Origin: Sphingobacteriales bacterium
Lineage (GTDB): Bacteria > Bacteroidota > Bacteroidia > Chitinophagales > Chitinophagaceae
Reading direction: 5' to 3'
NCBI GenBank assembly: GCA_003963365.1
Contig: RXJG01000001.1
Span: 353,676 to 417,675, forward strand
DNA: 64,000 nucleotides
Positions 9,615-18,553 of this stretch are shown here, piece after piece. Position 1 is the first letter of the stretch, and every line of letters begins with the position of its first letter. The notes beneath the pieces were generated by a model. The model was not told where the DNA came from and made no database searches. It was given only the letters and a program-made list of their open reading frames with translations. A program made the translations under genes and the position numbers.

Positions 9615-9700
9615 CCAAACGACCACAGACGATAGACGACTGACAACGAATAGCCAATAACCGGTAACCAGCAACAAACAACCAGCAACCAGTGAACAAC
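9615..9700 (+). repeat. Degenerate heptanucleotide (STRR-like) array
   Basis: The stretch reads in seven-base steps: accacag, acgatag, acgactg, acaacga, atagcca, ataaccg, gtaacca, gcaacaa, acaacca, gcaacca, gtgaaca. It fills the whole gap between the Nif3-like and MFS genes and overlaps the GTG start of the latter. Confidence 0.7.
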
Positions 9701-10882
9701 AAGATAATAACAAAGACAGTGTGGATGATTTCTCTCGTGAGCCTGTTCACTGACTTTGCCGGTGAAATGCTTTATCCCATCATGCCGGTTTATTTAAAAG
9801 AAATTGGTTTCTCCATTTTATTAATCGGTTTACTGGAAGGCGTAGCAGAAGCAACAGCCGGATTAAGTAAAAGTTATTTTGGGAGATTAAGTGATAACAG
9901 CGGCAAACGCTTACCGTTTGTTCAGTTAGGCTATTTGCTGAGTGCTGTTTCAAAACCATTAATGGCTTTGTTCTCTAATGCCTGGTGGATTTTCTTTGCC
10001 CGTACAACCGACCGCTTAGGCAAAGGAATAAGAACGGGTGCAAGAGATGCTTTGTTAAGTGATGAAGCCACTCCCGAAACAAAAGCCACCATCTTTGGCT
10101 ATCATAGAAGCATGGACACGTGGGGAGCAGTACTTGGCCCAACAATGGCGTGGTTATATTTATTTATCTGGCCCGGTCATTACAAAACACTTTTTATTAT
10201 TGCTTTTATACCGGGAATGATTGCGGTGTTTATTACATATTTGATTAAAGAAAAGAAACATGACAAGCAAATAGTTAAAAAATCACCATCACTACTGGAA
10301 TCTTTTGTGTACTGGAAAAAGAGCCCGGCTGCATATCGTCGGTTATTGATTGGGTTAATACTTTTCGCATTGTTCAACAGCTCTGATATATTCCTGTTGC
10401 TAAAAATTAAAGAATCAGGTTATACCGATACGCAGGTAATAGGATTATATATTTTCTACAATGTTGTATTTGCTTTGTTTGCTTACCCGCTTGGTAAATA
10501 TGCAGACCGTATTGGTTTAAAAAAGGTTTTCCTGCTGGGTCTGGCGTTGTTTGCAGTAACATATACCGGTTTTGCATTTAACAAAAACCAGTATGTCTAT
10601 TTTTTACTGTTTGTTTGTTATGGTTTGTATGCAGGTTGTACAGAAGGAATTGCCAAAGCATGGATCAGTAATATGGTGGATAAAAAAGATGTGGCTACCG
10701 CTATAGGAACTTATGCAGGCTTTCAAAGTATTGCGGCTTTATTGGCAAGTTCATTGGCGGGATGGATATGGTTTAAGTTTGGCTCATTCACCACCTTTTT
10801 CATAACCGCTGCTGTTACGCTGATTGTTATTCTTTATTTGTCTTTCGTTTCAAAGCGAAGCGGAAAGAACATCCCAGGTTGA
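9692..10882 (+). CDS. MFS transporter
   Basis: 396 residues with about 12 hydrophobic segments. The start of TM1 (VWMISLVSLFTDFAGEMLYPIMPVYL) and the loop DRLGKGIRTGARDAL after TM3/4 resemble a group of Bacteroidota and proteobacterial MFS proteins annotated as drug/solute transporters. The first available start is GTG at 9692, inside the heptamer repeat; the next ATG (residue 12) would cut into TM1, so GTG is preferred. The 3' end overlaps the convergent barrel gene by 56 bases. Substrate unknown. Confidence 0.85.
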   Translation: MNNKIITKTVWMISLVSLFTDFAGEMLYPIMPVYLKEIGFSILLIGLLEGVAEATAGLSKSYFGRLSDNSGKRLPFVQLGYLLSAVSKPLMALFSNAWWIFFARTTDRLGKGIRTGARDALLSDEATPETKATIFGYHRSMDTWGAVLGPTMAWLYLFIWPGHYKTLFIIAFIPGMIAVFITYLIKEKKHDKQIVKKSPSLLESFVYWKKSPAAYRRLLIGLILFALFNSSDIFLLLKIKESGYTDTQVIGLYIFYNVVFALFAYPLGKYADRIGLKKVFLLGLALFAVTYTGFAFNKNQYVYFLLFVCYGLYAGCTEGIAKAWISNMVDKKDVATAIGTYAGFQSIAALLASSLAGWIWFKFGSFTTFFITAAVTLIVILYLSFVSKRSGKNIPG

Positions 10883-11606
10883 CATACCATGCCGGGGATT
10901 CTTTGCTGATGCCAATGCCGCCGGATAAATCCAGTTTTACATTGCTGCTGCTGTTGTATGCAAAACCTCCGTCAATATTATGTTGTGCAGCTTCTCCTTT
11001 CTGTATAAATCCAAATGCTTCCACATAAGCATACCATTGTTCACTTAAACTAAAACCGGGAGCAAATGTATAAGCAAAAACGGCATTTGATTTGGTATCA
11101 TCCCATTCTGCCCCGATATTATAACCTAATGAAATTTCTTCAGTAAGTGTGTTTTGCATAGTAAAACGAAAGTTAGGAGCAAGGAATGACAGCGAACGAA
11201 AATCTTTTGAAGCCAGCCGGTTAAAACCTGCCTGTGCTATTATAGAAGTTTTGGGCAGCCATCCTTTTTCTTCCCATAACTGAAGTTTAAATCCTATGTG
11301 AACAGGGTGGAAGCCGATCGTATCTTTATACTTATTATCAAAGGTGTAAGAACTGTATTCTGTTATTACTCTCAATTCCATTTTTTCACTAATACCATAT
11401 TTCCACAGCACCGAAGGGATAGACCAGTGGGATATCTTTGTCCCGGGTTTTTCTTTTACAATTCCCATTTCTGCCTGTATCCAGTGATGAGGTACCGTAT
11501 AAGGACATTCCGTCTGGTCCGGGCGGTCTGTTTCAATTTTTTCTGTTAACTGGGCCGCCAGCGAAAAAGTAATAAATGATAAGCTAAGTGTAAAAATAAA
11601 TTTCAT
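10827..11606 (-). CDS. Outer-membrane beta-barrel, phenol MetA-degradation-like family
   Basis: 259 residues with a signal peptide (KFIFTLSLSFITFSLAAQ). The mature start EKIETDRPDQTECPYTVP is the hallmark of a Bacteroidota outer-membrane family usually called 'transporter / MetA-pathway phenol degradation-like'. Alternating hydrophobic strands end in FRFALKRK. It has its own upstream region with a perfect 20-bp palindrome (11621-11640), and the preceding adaptor gene ends in a terminator, so it is likely a separately regulated member of the metal-efflux neighbourhood. Convergent 56-base overlap with the MFS gene. Transport role inferred only. Confidence 0.75.
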   Translation of the reverse strand: MKFIFTLSLSFITFSLAAQLTEKIETDRPDQTECPYTVPHHWIQAEMGIVKEKPGTKISHWSIPSVLWKYGISEKMELRVITEYSSYTFDNKYKDTIGFHPVHIGFKLQLWEEKGWLPKTSIIAQAGFNRLASKDFRSLSFLAPNFRFTMQNTLTEEISLGYNIGAEWDDTKSNAVFAYTFAPGFSLSEQWYAYVEAFGFIQKGEAAQHNIDGGFAYNSSSNVKLDLSGGIGISKESPAWYVNLGCSFRFALKRKTNKE

Positions 11607-11620
11607 GATACTAAAATAAA

Positions 11621-11640
11621 ATTTTAGACATGTCTAAAAT
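11621..11640. promoter_or_regulatory. Perfect 20-bp operator-like palindrome
   Basis: ATTTTAGACATGTCTAAAAT is a perfect dyad located 15-34 bases upstream of the ATG of the outer-membrane gene at 11606. Its shape (TTTAG-N6-CTAAA) resembles sites of metal-dependent DtxR/MntR-type repressors, which fits the metal-efflux context; the regulator assignment is inference. Confidence 0.65.
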
Positions 11641-11679
11641 TAATTGAAAATACACATAAAATCTAAAACAGGCCAAATA

Positions 11680-11712
11680 AAAAAAGCAGCCGTCACCGGC
11701 TGCTTTTTAAAT
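11680..11712 (-). terminator. Terminator of the metal-efflux operon
   Basis: Read on the minus strand, AAAAAGCAGCCG-GTGA-CGGCTGCTTTTT forms a near-perfect stem followed by a run of T residues, 14 bases past the stop of the adaptor gene. Confidence 0.85.
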
Positions 11713-11725
11713 AAATGAAAATCAA

Positions 11726-12853
11726 TTATTCTTCGCTTTTATTCTTCATCTGGGAGAGTATAGCGTAAGCATTTTTAACCACTATTCTTTTATTAAGCAA
11801 TAACGAATCGTTCCTGATTTCAGTAAAACCTTCGTGGCTTACACCAGTTCCCACTTCCTTCATTTCATACTGGTTCTTTGCCTTTTCCTCAAAAATGTAA
11901 AACTTATTGGCATAACGTACCACTGCCTCATCCGGAACTGCCATTGCATTGTTATTGGTTACTTCAATGGCTGCATTGAGAAACATTCCGGGTAATAAAC
12001 TATGGTCTTCTTTCTCAAAATGGCAATGAATAGTTGCACTCCGGTTTTCATCCAGGCTTTTGCTGATGAGAATTATGGTAGCATTATATTTTGTAGCTGG
12101 TTTGTCAACCAAAGAAATAACTACTTTCTGTCCAATTTTTAACTGGTTTATGTCTTTTTCAAATACTGTAACGGCTGCATGTATATCATCAGGATTTATC
12201 AGTTCAAATAATTCATCGGTTGGATTTACATATTTACCAATATTCACTTTTACTTTCGACACGAAACCGCTAATGGGAGAGGTGATGGCAACAGAGCGGC
12301 TGATATTATCTTCATTCAGCTTGTCAGGATTAATGCCGATGAGGTTTAATTTTTCTGATAGCCCTTTTACCATCACTTTTTCACTTTGTAATTCTGCTTC
12401 TGTTTGCTGCAGTATTTTATCACTGTTGGCTTTTGATTCATTCAGGATTCTTTGTCGCTCTGCTTCCTGCTGTAAAAACTGCAATTTGGTTTTGGCAATT
12501 AAATAATCCTGTTGCAGTTGTATAAAACTCTGGTCTTCCAACACGCCAATTACTTCACCTTTCTTAACGGGCATGCCGGGTAAAAGCTGAGTTGTTTTAA
12601 GATAACCGCCCAATGGAAAACTTACTGACACCAGGCTTTGTGGAGGTACATCCACCATACCATTTAATTTAAGTGTACCACTTATGCTTCTTTTTTCTGC
12701 TGTACCGGTTTCAATACCGGCGTTTTTAACCTGGGCATCAGTAAGGCTTACCACATTGGTTTCTTTTTGCTCTGCCGCTGCCTGTTTTGGTTGCTGGCTG
12801 CTGCAGCCAATCATAAATGCCGATATAAAAGGGAAAATTATTTTATAGTTCAT
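11726..12853 (-). CDS. RND efflux periplasmic adaptor (CzcB/CusB-like) lipoprotein
   Basis: 375 residues. A lipobox in FMIGCSS marks a lipoprotein anchored in the inner membrane. The order is typical of HlyD/CusB adaptors: beta-barrel/lipoyl half (VSVSFPLGGYLKTTQL, GEVIGVLED), a long alpha-helical hairpin (QQDYLIAKTKLQFLQQEAERQ...), the second lipoyl half (ITSPISGFVSKVKVNIGKYV), then a beta-barrel domain with DKPATKYNA and SLLPGMFLNAAIEV. It bridges the RND pump and outer-membrane factor encoded 11 bases upstream. It belongs to the heavy-metal efflux class. Confidence 0.92.
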   Translation of the reverse strand: MNYKIIFPFISAFMIGCSSQQPKQAAAEQKETNVVSLTDAQVKNAGIETGTAEKRSISGTLKLNGMVDVPPQSLVSVSFPLGGYLKTTQLLPGMPVKKGEVIGVLEDQSFIQLQQDYLIAKTKLQFLQQEAERQRILNESKANSDKILQQTEAELQSEKVMVKGLSEKLNLIGINPDKLNEDNISRSVAITSPISGFVSKVKVNIGKYVNPTDELFELINPDDIHAAVTVFEKDINQLKIGQKVVISLVDKPATKYNATIILISKSLDENRSATIHCHFEKEDHSLLPGMFLNAAIEVTNNNAMAVPDEAVVRYANKFYIFEEKAKNQYEMKEVGTGVSHEGFTEIRNDSLLLNKRIVVKNAYAILSQMKNKSEE

Positions 12854-12864
12854 CGTTAAAAAGT

Positions 12865-15800
12865 TTAATTGTTACCAATAAGATATTCCAGCTCTATTAC
12901 TGATTTTGAAAAATTGTACTGCGCATTGATGTGCTCTGACTGAATGGAAATCGCATTATTCACCAGCATGGCCCATTCCAGGTAATTGATATCACCATTA
13001 CGGAATTTAATTTCTGCATTGCTGATTAACACTTTCGATTGCGGCACCAGTTTTTCTTTATACAATGCCAGCGTTTTATTTGTCTTTTCATATTGCTGGT
13101 ATGCCTGGCGGTAATTACTCTGTAATAATTGAAGAGAAGCTTCTTTATTACCGGTGGCAATTTTTTCATTAAGCTGTGCGGCTTTTATCCTTGATTTCTG
13201 CGCCGTATTAAAAACCGGTATCAACAGGCCCAATTGGAAAGTAGAGAATCTTTTGGATGAATTGTAAAAGTTCTCCGTTCCCGTTTCCTTTTTTTGCCAG
13301 CCGATGATAGTTTGACTATTATAGCCCAGTAAAATATCCGGAGATAATCTTGCTTTTTCATAAGCAGTTTGTTTAACTGCCGATGAGGATAGCTGTTGTA
13401 AATATCCGGCAAGCGGATTTTTTAGAATAGCAGAACTATCATTGATGATGTTCAGCTTTCTTTCCAACTCAATTAACAGCGGTTGTATTGGTTGCTTAGA
13501 GTTAGTAAGCAACTGCATTTCCTCTTCCAGTATTTTTATATCTGCTGCTAATTGTTCAAGTTGAGCCGTGATTTGTAACTGTTGCGTTTCTGCATTGGTT
13601 TTTTCCAGCAGGTTCGCTTCACCGGCTTTCAATCTTAGCCCGGCTCTTTGCAAAAAGCCTTTGTAAATGGTATCAGCACTTTGCAGCAATTGTTTTTTGT
13701 ATTGCAGGTAAAGCCAGTTATAATACACCAGTTTCACTCTTCTCACCAGTTCATTTTCTTTTACACGGCTGTTCCATTCACTGGTTTTTACTTCTTCTGT
13801 TAACCATGCTTTACCTTTTGAGTAAACGGAAGGGAAAGCAATAGTTTGCGTCACGCCTATGCGGTTATCTTTTTCTGCACTGTTTATTTGCCCGTATTCT
13901 GCGGATAAACTCGTTTTGCTAATCTCTTTTGCCGTACCGATTAATTGCTGCCGGTATTGAGTGGTTAATTTTTCATTTTGCAAAAAGAGATTAGCCGTGG
14001 TAGCTGTCTTAATCATCTCCTCCAGGTTCATTGTTTTGATGTTGCCCTGTGCCATGCTTTGGACAGAGGAGCATAATAAAACCAGGATAACAACAGGAAT
14101 ATGTTTTTTCTTTTTCTTTTTGCGTTTAAATCCTTTTTCAAAAAGTATATAAAGAATGGGAAGCACCACTAGCGTTAAGAAGGTAGCTGTAATCAATCCG
14201 CCTATTACAACAGTCGCTAATGGTCTTTGTACTTCAGCCCCGGCACCATGACTTAATGCCATTGGTAAAAAACCCAATGAAGCAACAGTAGCCGTCATCA
14301 ATACAGGCCGAAGCCGTATATGTGTTCCTTTTATTACAATGTCTCTTACATCTGTTAATCCTTCTTCTTTTAGCTGGTTAAATTCAGCAATCAACACGAT
14401 GCCATTTAATACAGCCACCCCAAACAAAGCAATAAACCCAACACCGGCAGAAATACTAAAAGGCATTCCTCTTAGCCATAATGCTAACACACCGCCAATA
14501 GCGGATAATGGAATGGCAGAGAAGATTAACAAGCCATGTTTAATAGAGTTGAACGCAAAGTAGAGTAGTACAAAAATGAGCAGTAAAGCTAATGGCACTG
14601 CAATTGATAGTCGTTGCTTGGCTTCCTGCAGGTTTTGAAATTGTCCACCATAAGTGATATAATAACCGGGTGAGAATTTTAATTGTTGCTGCACCAGGTT
14701 CTGTAATTCATTTACCACTGTTTGAATATCCCTGTTACGCACATTAAAGCCTACGGTTATTCTTCTTTTAGCATCTTCCCGTTGAATTTGATTGGGACCA
14801 TCTTTTATTTCTACACTTGCCACCTGGTTCAGCGGTATTTGTATTCCTTTTGGTGTAGAGAGTAACAGGTTTTGTACATCAGTAACATCTTTTCTTTGTG
14901 TATTATCTAATCTTACCACCAAATCAAACCTTTTTTCACCTTCATAAATCATTCCGCCACTTTCACCGGCAAAAGCTGTTTGCACAGCACGGTTTACATC
15001 TTTTATGTTCAATCCATATTTAGCAATGGCTTCCCTGTTGTAGTTAACAACAATCTGCGGTAAACCGGTAACCGTTTCGATATAGAGGTCTTTGGCTCCA
15101 TCCACTTTTCCAATTAACTGACCCAGTTTGTTGGCATAGGAAGCCAATGAATCAAGGTCTTCGCCAAAAATTTTACAAACCACATCCTGCTTGGCACCCG
15201 TCATCAGTTCGTTAAAACGCATCTGTACCGGAAACTGAAAACCAACAGTAATACCGGGTACATTTTTTACTGCATCACTCATTTTATCTGCCAACTCAGG
15301 AAAACTTTTTGCACTTTTCCATTCTTTTTTGTCTTTCAGTATGATCATCATGTCAGATGCATCGAGTGGCATTGGGTCTGTTGGTATTTCACCAGAACCA
15401 ATTTTCGTTACCACTTTTTCGATCTCAGGAAATTCTTTAATTAAAATGCTGGCTGCTTTTTGAGTGGATTGAATGGTAGTATTGAGGGAACTTCCCGTTA
15501 ATACTCTTGTGTCTGCAGCAAAATCACCTTCCTCTAATTGCGGAATAAATTCACCACCCAATCCCATCATTACCCATACACTGGTAATGAAAAATAAAAG
15601 AGCCAGTCCTAAAACTGTTTTTGGCCAGTGAATAGCTTTTATCAGGACAGGTTTGTACCAGCTTTCGATCGTTCCCATCATTTTATCAGCAAAACTTTTC
15701 TTGTGAGAAATCTTTTTACTCAATAAAACAGAAGTGATCATAGGAACATATGTAAGCGAAAGAACAAATGCACCCAGTATGGCAAAAGAAACTGTTTGCG

Positions 15801-17241
15801 CCATTGGTTTAAACATTTTTCCTTCAATTCCCTGTAAGGAAAGAATAGGTAAATAAACAATGAGGATGATGATTTGTCCAAATACAGCTGAGTTCATCAT
15901 TTTACCGGCAGAGAATTTGACTTCTTCATCCATCTGGTGCTGGTTAAGTTTCTTTAGCTCAGAAAAATGGTGACTTTTAGTGATGCGGTGCATTACTGCT
16001 TCCACTATAATGACTGCACCATCTACAATCAATCCAAAATCCAACGCACCCAAACTCATCAGGTTTCCCGATACTCCAAAGAGATTCATCATGATAACGG
16101 CAAATAGCATTGACAACGGAATAACAGATGCTACCACCAACCCAGCTCGTATATTACCCAGGAAGAGCACAAGAATGAAGATGACAATCAATGCACCTTC
16201 CACTAAATTCTTTTCTACGGTACCAATTGCATTATTCACCATTTTGGTGCGGTCAAGAAATGGTTCTATCATCACACCTTCCGGTAGTGTTTTTTCAATT
16301 TGCTTAATGCGTTCTTTTACATTCGTAATAACACGGGAGGAGTTTTCACCCTTCAGCATCATTACAACGGCACCAGCTACCTCACCTTTATCGTTATAAC
16401 ACATGGCACCATACCGGGTAGCATGACTAATTCTCACCTCTGCAACATCTTTCAATAAAACCGGGATGCCGGAAGGGATATTTTTCACCACAATTTTTCC
16501 AATCTCATCTAAGTTTCCAATCAATCCTTCTGTACGAATAAAAAATACGGCCGGCCCTTTTTCAATATAAGAACCACCGGTGTTCTGGTTGTTTTTTTCA
16601 ATGGCAGTAAATACATCATCAATCGTGATGTTTAAACTTTTCAGTTTGCTGTCGTTAACCGCTATTTCATATTGTTTTAAATAACCACCAAAGCTGCTCA
16701 CATCTGCAATGCCCGACGTTCCTAATAATTGACGGCGTACTATCCAATCCTGTATCGTCCGTAATTGCATTGCATCATACTTCCCCTCGTAACCCGGTTT
16801 TGCTTTTATTACGTATTGAAATATTTCACCCAACCCACTTGATACAGGACCCATCGTGGGAATACCTGTTCCTTTGGGAATAATATCTTTTACCTGTTGC
16901 AAACGTTCACTAACCTGTTGCCTGGCCCAGTAAACGTTTACATCATCTTTAAAAACTATTGTTACCAGTGATAATCCAAATCGTGAAAAGGAACGTATTT
17001 CTGTTAATCCCGGGATATTGGCATTCACCTGTTCAATGGGAAAAGTGATTAACCTTTCGACCTCAGGTGCTGCTAAAGACGGGGCTACTGTTATTACCTG
17101 TACCTGGTTATTCGTAATATCCGGTACAGCATCTATTGGAAGTTTTGTAATGGAAAAAGCTCCATATATAATTAATCCAAGCGTAAATAATCCTACCAGT
17201 AATTTATTCCTGATAGAAAAATGAATAATTCTGTTCAGCAT
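12865..17241 (-). CDS. CzcA-type heavy-metal RND pump fused to CzcC/TolC-like outer-membrane factor
   Basis: 1458 residues. Residues 1 to about 1040 are a complete HME-RND proton antiporter: N-terminal TM then periplasmic porter domain, TM4 with DFGLIVDGAVIIVE at Asp401, Asp407 and Glu414 (matching the CzcA Asp402/Asp408/Glu415 relay, pointing to Zn/Co/Cd rather than Cu/Ag), second porter half, and TM7-12. A lysine-rich stretch (KRKKKKKKHIP), a hydrophobic segment (VVILVLLCSSVQS) and an SMAQ-GN cleavage-like site (about 1040-1062) lead into a 395-residue coiled-coil outer-membrane efflux protein domain. So pump and outer-membrane channel are one polypeptide. Followed 11 bases later by the adaptor gene. 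Confidence 0.93.
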   Translation of the reverse strand: MLNRIIHFSIRNKLLVGLFTLGLIIYGAFSITKLPIDAVPDITNNQVQVITVAPSLAAPEVERLITFPIEQVNANIPGLTEIRSFSRFGLSLVTIVFKDDVNVYWARQQVSERLQQVKDIIPKGTGIPTMGPVSSGLGEIFQYVIKAKPGYEGKYDAMQLRTIQDWIVRRQLLGTSGIADVSSFGGYLKQYEIAVNDSKLKSLNITIDDVFTAIEKNNQNTGGSYIEKGPAVFFIRTEGLIGNLDEIGKIVVKNIPSGIPVLLKDVAEVRISHATRYGAMCYNDKGEVAGAVVMMLKGENSSRVITNVKERIKQIEKTLPEGVMIEPFLDRTKMVNNAIGTVEKNLVEGALIVIFILVLFLGNIRAGLVVASVIPLSMLFAVIMMNLFGVSGNLMSLGALDFGLIVDGAVIIVEAVMHRITKSHHFSELKKLNQHQMDEEVKFSAGKMMNSAVFGQIIILIVYLPILSLQGIEGKMFKPMAQTVSFAILGAFVLSLTYVPMITSVLLSKKISHKKSFADKMMGTIESWYKPVLIKAIHWPKTVLGLALLFFITSVWVMMGLGGEFIPQLEEGDFAADTRVLTGSSLNTTIQSTQKAASILIKEFPEIEKVVTKIGSGEIPTDPMPLDASDMMIILKDKKEWKSAKSFPELADKMSDAVKNVPGITVGFQFPVQMRFNELMTGAKQDVVCKIFGEDLDSLASYANKLGQLIGKVDGAKDLYIETVTGLPQIVVNYNREAIAKYGLNIKDVNRAVQTAFAGESGGMIYEGEKRFDLVVRLDNTQRKDVTDVQNLLLSTPKGIQIPLNQVASVEIKDGPNQIQREDAKRRITVGFNVRNRDIQTVVNELQNLVQQQLKFSPGYYITYGGQFQNLQEAKQRLSIAVPLALLLIFVLLYFAFNSIKHGLLIFSAIPLSAIGGVLALWLRGMPFSISAGVGFIALFGVAVLNGIVLIAEFNQLKEEGLTDVRDIVIKGTHIRLRPVLMTATVASLGFLPMALSHGAGAEVQRPLATVVIGGLITATFLTLVVLPILYILFEKGFKRKKKKKKHIPVVILVLLCSSVQSMAQGNIKTMNLEEMIKTATTANLFLQNEKLTTQYRQQLIGTAKEISKTSLSAEYGQINSAEKDNRIGVTQTIAFPSVYSKGKAWLTEEVKTSEWNSRVKENELVRRVKLVYYNWLYLQYKKQLLQSADTIYKGFLQRAGLRLKAGEANLLEKTNAETQQLQITAQLEQLAADIKILEEEMQLLTNSKQPIQPLLIELERKLNIINDSSAILKNPLAGYLQQLSSSAVKQTAYEKARLSPDILLGYNSQTIIGWQKKETGTENFYNSSKRFSTFQLGLLIPVFNTAQKSRIKAAQLNEKIATGNKEASLQLLQSNYRQAYQQYEKTNKTLALYKEKLVPQSKVLISNAEIKFRNGDINYLEWAMLVNNAISIQSEHINAQYNFSKSVIELEYLIGNN

Positions 17242-17335
17242 TTATTTTTCTTAAATGGAATGAAGGTAAATGCATGCATTATCACCCGTTATGACGACGG
17301 GTAGAAGCATACATGATTCTGATCTGTAAAAGAAA

Positions 17336-17719
17336 TTATGCTAAACGGGGAGGTTGCCAGATGGAATTCAGCACTTGTGAAGAAACAAACTGATCATCAA
17401 CGCTAAGGTGCTGCTTGCTGATCATCTGTTCTTTATTATTAAGTTCGATAGAAGTTTTGTGCTGATATAAAGTTAATGTTAAGAAACTGCAATTATCGGC
17501 CTTGAAAGGTAATTGCATATCACGGTCGTGATCTTTATCTATTTCCCGTGTTTCTTTATAGTGTAATTTCAAAAAGGCAATAAATGATATGGAATGGTCT
17601 GCTTTTTTATGTTCAATAAAATGACTGATGAGAGCAGGTATCTTCAATAGCTGGTGCAGCTCAGAATTAGAACTGATCAATACAAAAAGAAATAATATGG
17701 CTGCCAGCTTTCTTTTCAC
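17336..17719 (-). CDS. Small secreted protein of the metal-efflux operon
   Basis: 127 residues from a GTG start (VKRKLAAILFLFVLIS signal peptide). The frame is open far upstream, but that extension overlaps the 17754 gene and has no signal peptide, so the GTG is preferred. The mature part has HQLLKIPALISHFIEHKK, FLKLHY and DKDHDRDMQLPFK, with His/Asp-rich patches that could bind metal. Small proteins of this pattern are familiar beside CzcA-like pumps in Bacteroidota but have no assigned function. A TATATTTG box (17724-17731) is immediately upstream. Confidence 0.65.
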   Translation of the reverse strand: MKRKLAAILFLFVLISSNSELHQLLKIPALISHFIEHKKADHSISFIAFLKLHYKETREIDKDHDRDMQLPFKADNCSFLTLTLYQHKTSIELNNKEQMISKQHLSVDDQFVSSQVLNSIWQPPRLA

Positions 17720-17753
17720 TGCGCAAATATAATAATTTTTTTGAAGTATTGCT

Positions 17754-18542
17754 TTATTGATGATGCGTAGGTTTAAACGGCATAATTCTTCTGCCAACCA
17801 GCAATTTAAAAATGAAATGGTCAGTAGCCGGTGTAAGTCCCCAGCCCGGGCCAAAGTTGATTTCCCATTTGGGGTCAAGAAATAAATCAACGGCTGCAAA
17901 TAAGGTATGACTTTGCTGTGGTCCATTTTCAAAATGATTGATAGCGCCTAAATCGCCATAATACTCTGCTCCCAGACTTACTTTGGAACTTACAGCATAA
18001 GATGTTTTAATATTGGGAGCGAAGGCGGGGGCTGATTGTTTATCCACTCCCTTAACCTGGAAACCCAATGTTGGATTTAAACATAAATAAAATTTATTCC
18101 ATGTTTTATCAATGATGGGTCTTAATTCCACACTCCATGTTTCATTGGAATATTCTTTGCTTTGATAACCAAACTCTGCTGATAAACTTAAACCAACCGG
18201 TAATTCCCATTTAGCAGGGGCAGCTATCCTTGGGCGAATGTGTAAACCGATAATGTGATATCCGTAACCAGATGTGTAATTAGTGAAGAGATAAAAACCT
18301 AATTCAAAATTACCGGTAATGCCATGTGTTATTTCTAATGTTTCATGCAATGAATGATTCGTTGGTCTTACTCCTTTGATTACATCCGTTCCTCCATCAA
18401 AAGTAAAGTTGCTATGCAGTTCAAACATGGTTGCACCCCTCGTCATCGTAGGAGAGGAGTATACCTGGATCTCATAATTTTCCTGTGCTGATAATGTTTG
18501 AATCAATAAAAACATTATCAAAATCAAACTTAATTTTCTCAT
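17754..18542 (-). CDS. Outer-membrane beta-barrel protein in the metal-efflux cluster
   Basis: 262 residues; signal peptide RKLSLILIMFLLIQTLSAQ. The remainder is a series of amphipathic strands with aromatic girdles (FELGFYLFTNY, YHIIGLHIRP, WELPVGLSLSAEFGY, KWEINFGPGWGLTPATDHFIFKLLVGRR), consistent with a 10-12 strand barrel. The closing part resembles Bacteroidota 'outer membrane beta-barrel' proteins associated with metal or cation efflux. It sits 11 bases downstream of the cupin gene and ahead of the small His-rich protein and the RND pump, suggesting a shared operon. Specific role unknown. Confidence 0.75.
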   Translation of the reverse strand: MRKLSLILIMFLLIQTLSAQENYEIQVYSSPTMTRGATMFELHSNFTFDGGTDVIKGVRPTNHSLHETLEITHGITGNFELGFYLFTNYTSGYGYHIIGLHIRPRIAAPAKWELPVGLSLSAEFGYQSKEYSNETWSVELRPIIDKTWNKFYLCLNPTLGFQVKGVDKQSAPAFAPNIKTSYAVSSKVSLGAEYYGDLGAINHFENGPQQSHTLFAAVDLFLDPKWEINFGPGWGLTPATDHFIFKLLVGRRIMPFKPTHHQ

Positions 18543-18553
18543 GTCATCATTTT

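Noticed and set aside
13961-16399. Several plus-strand ORFs opposite the RND gene
   Set aside because: They are shadows of the strongly coding minus strand and have no independent motifs.
17720-17932. 71-residue upstream extension of the small secreted protein
   Set aside because: It overlaps the 3' end of the barrel gene and removes the signal peptide from the N-terminus; the GTG at 17719 is a better start.
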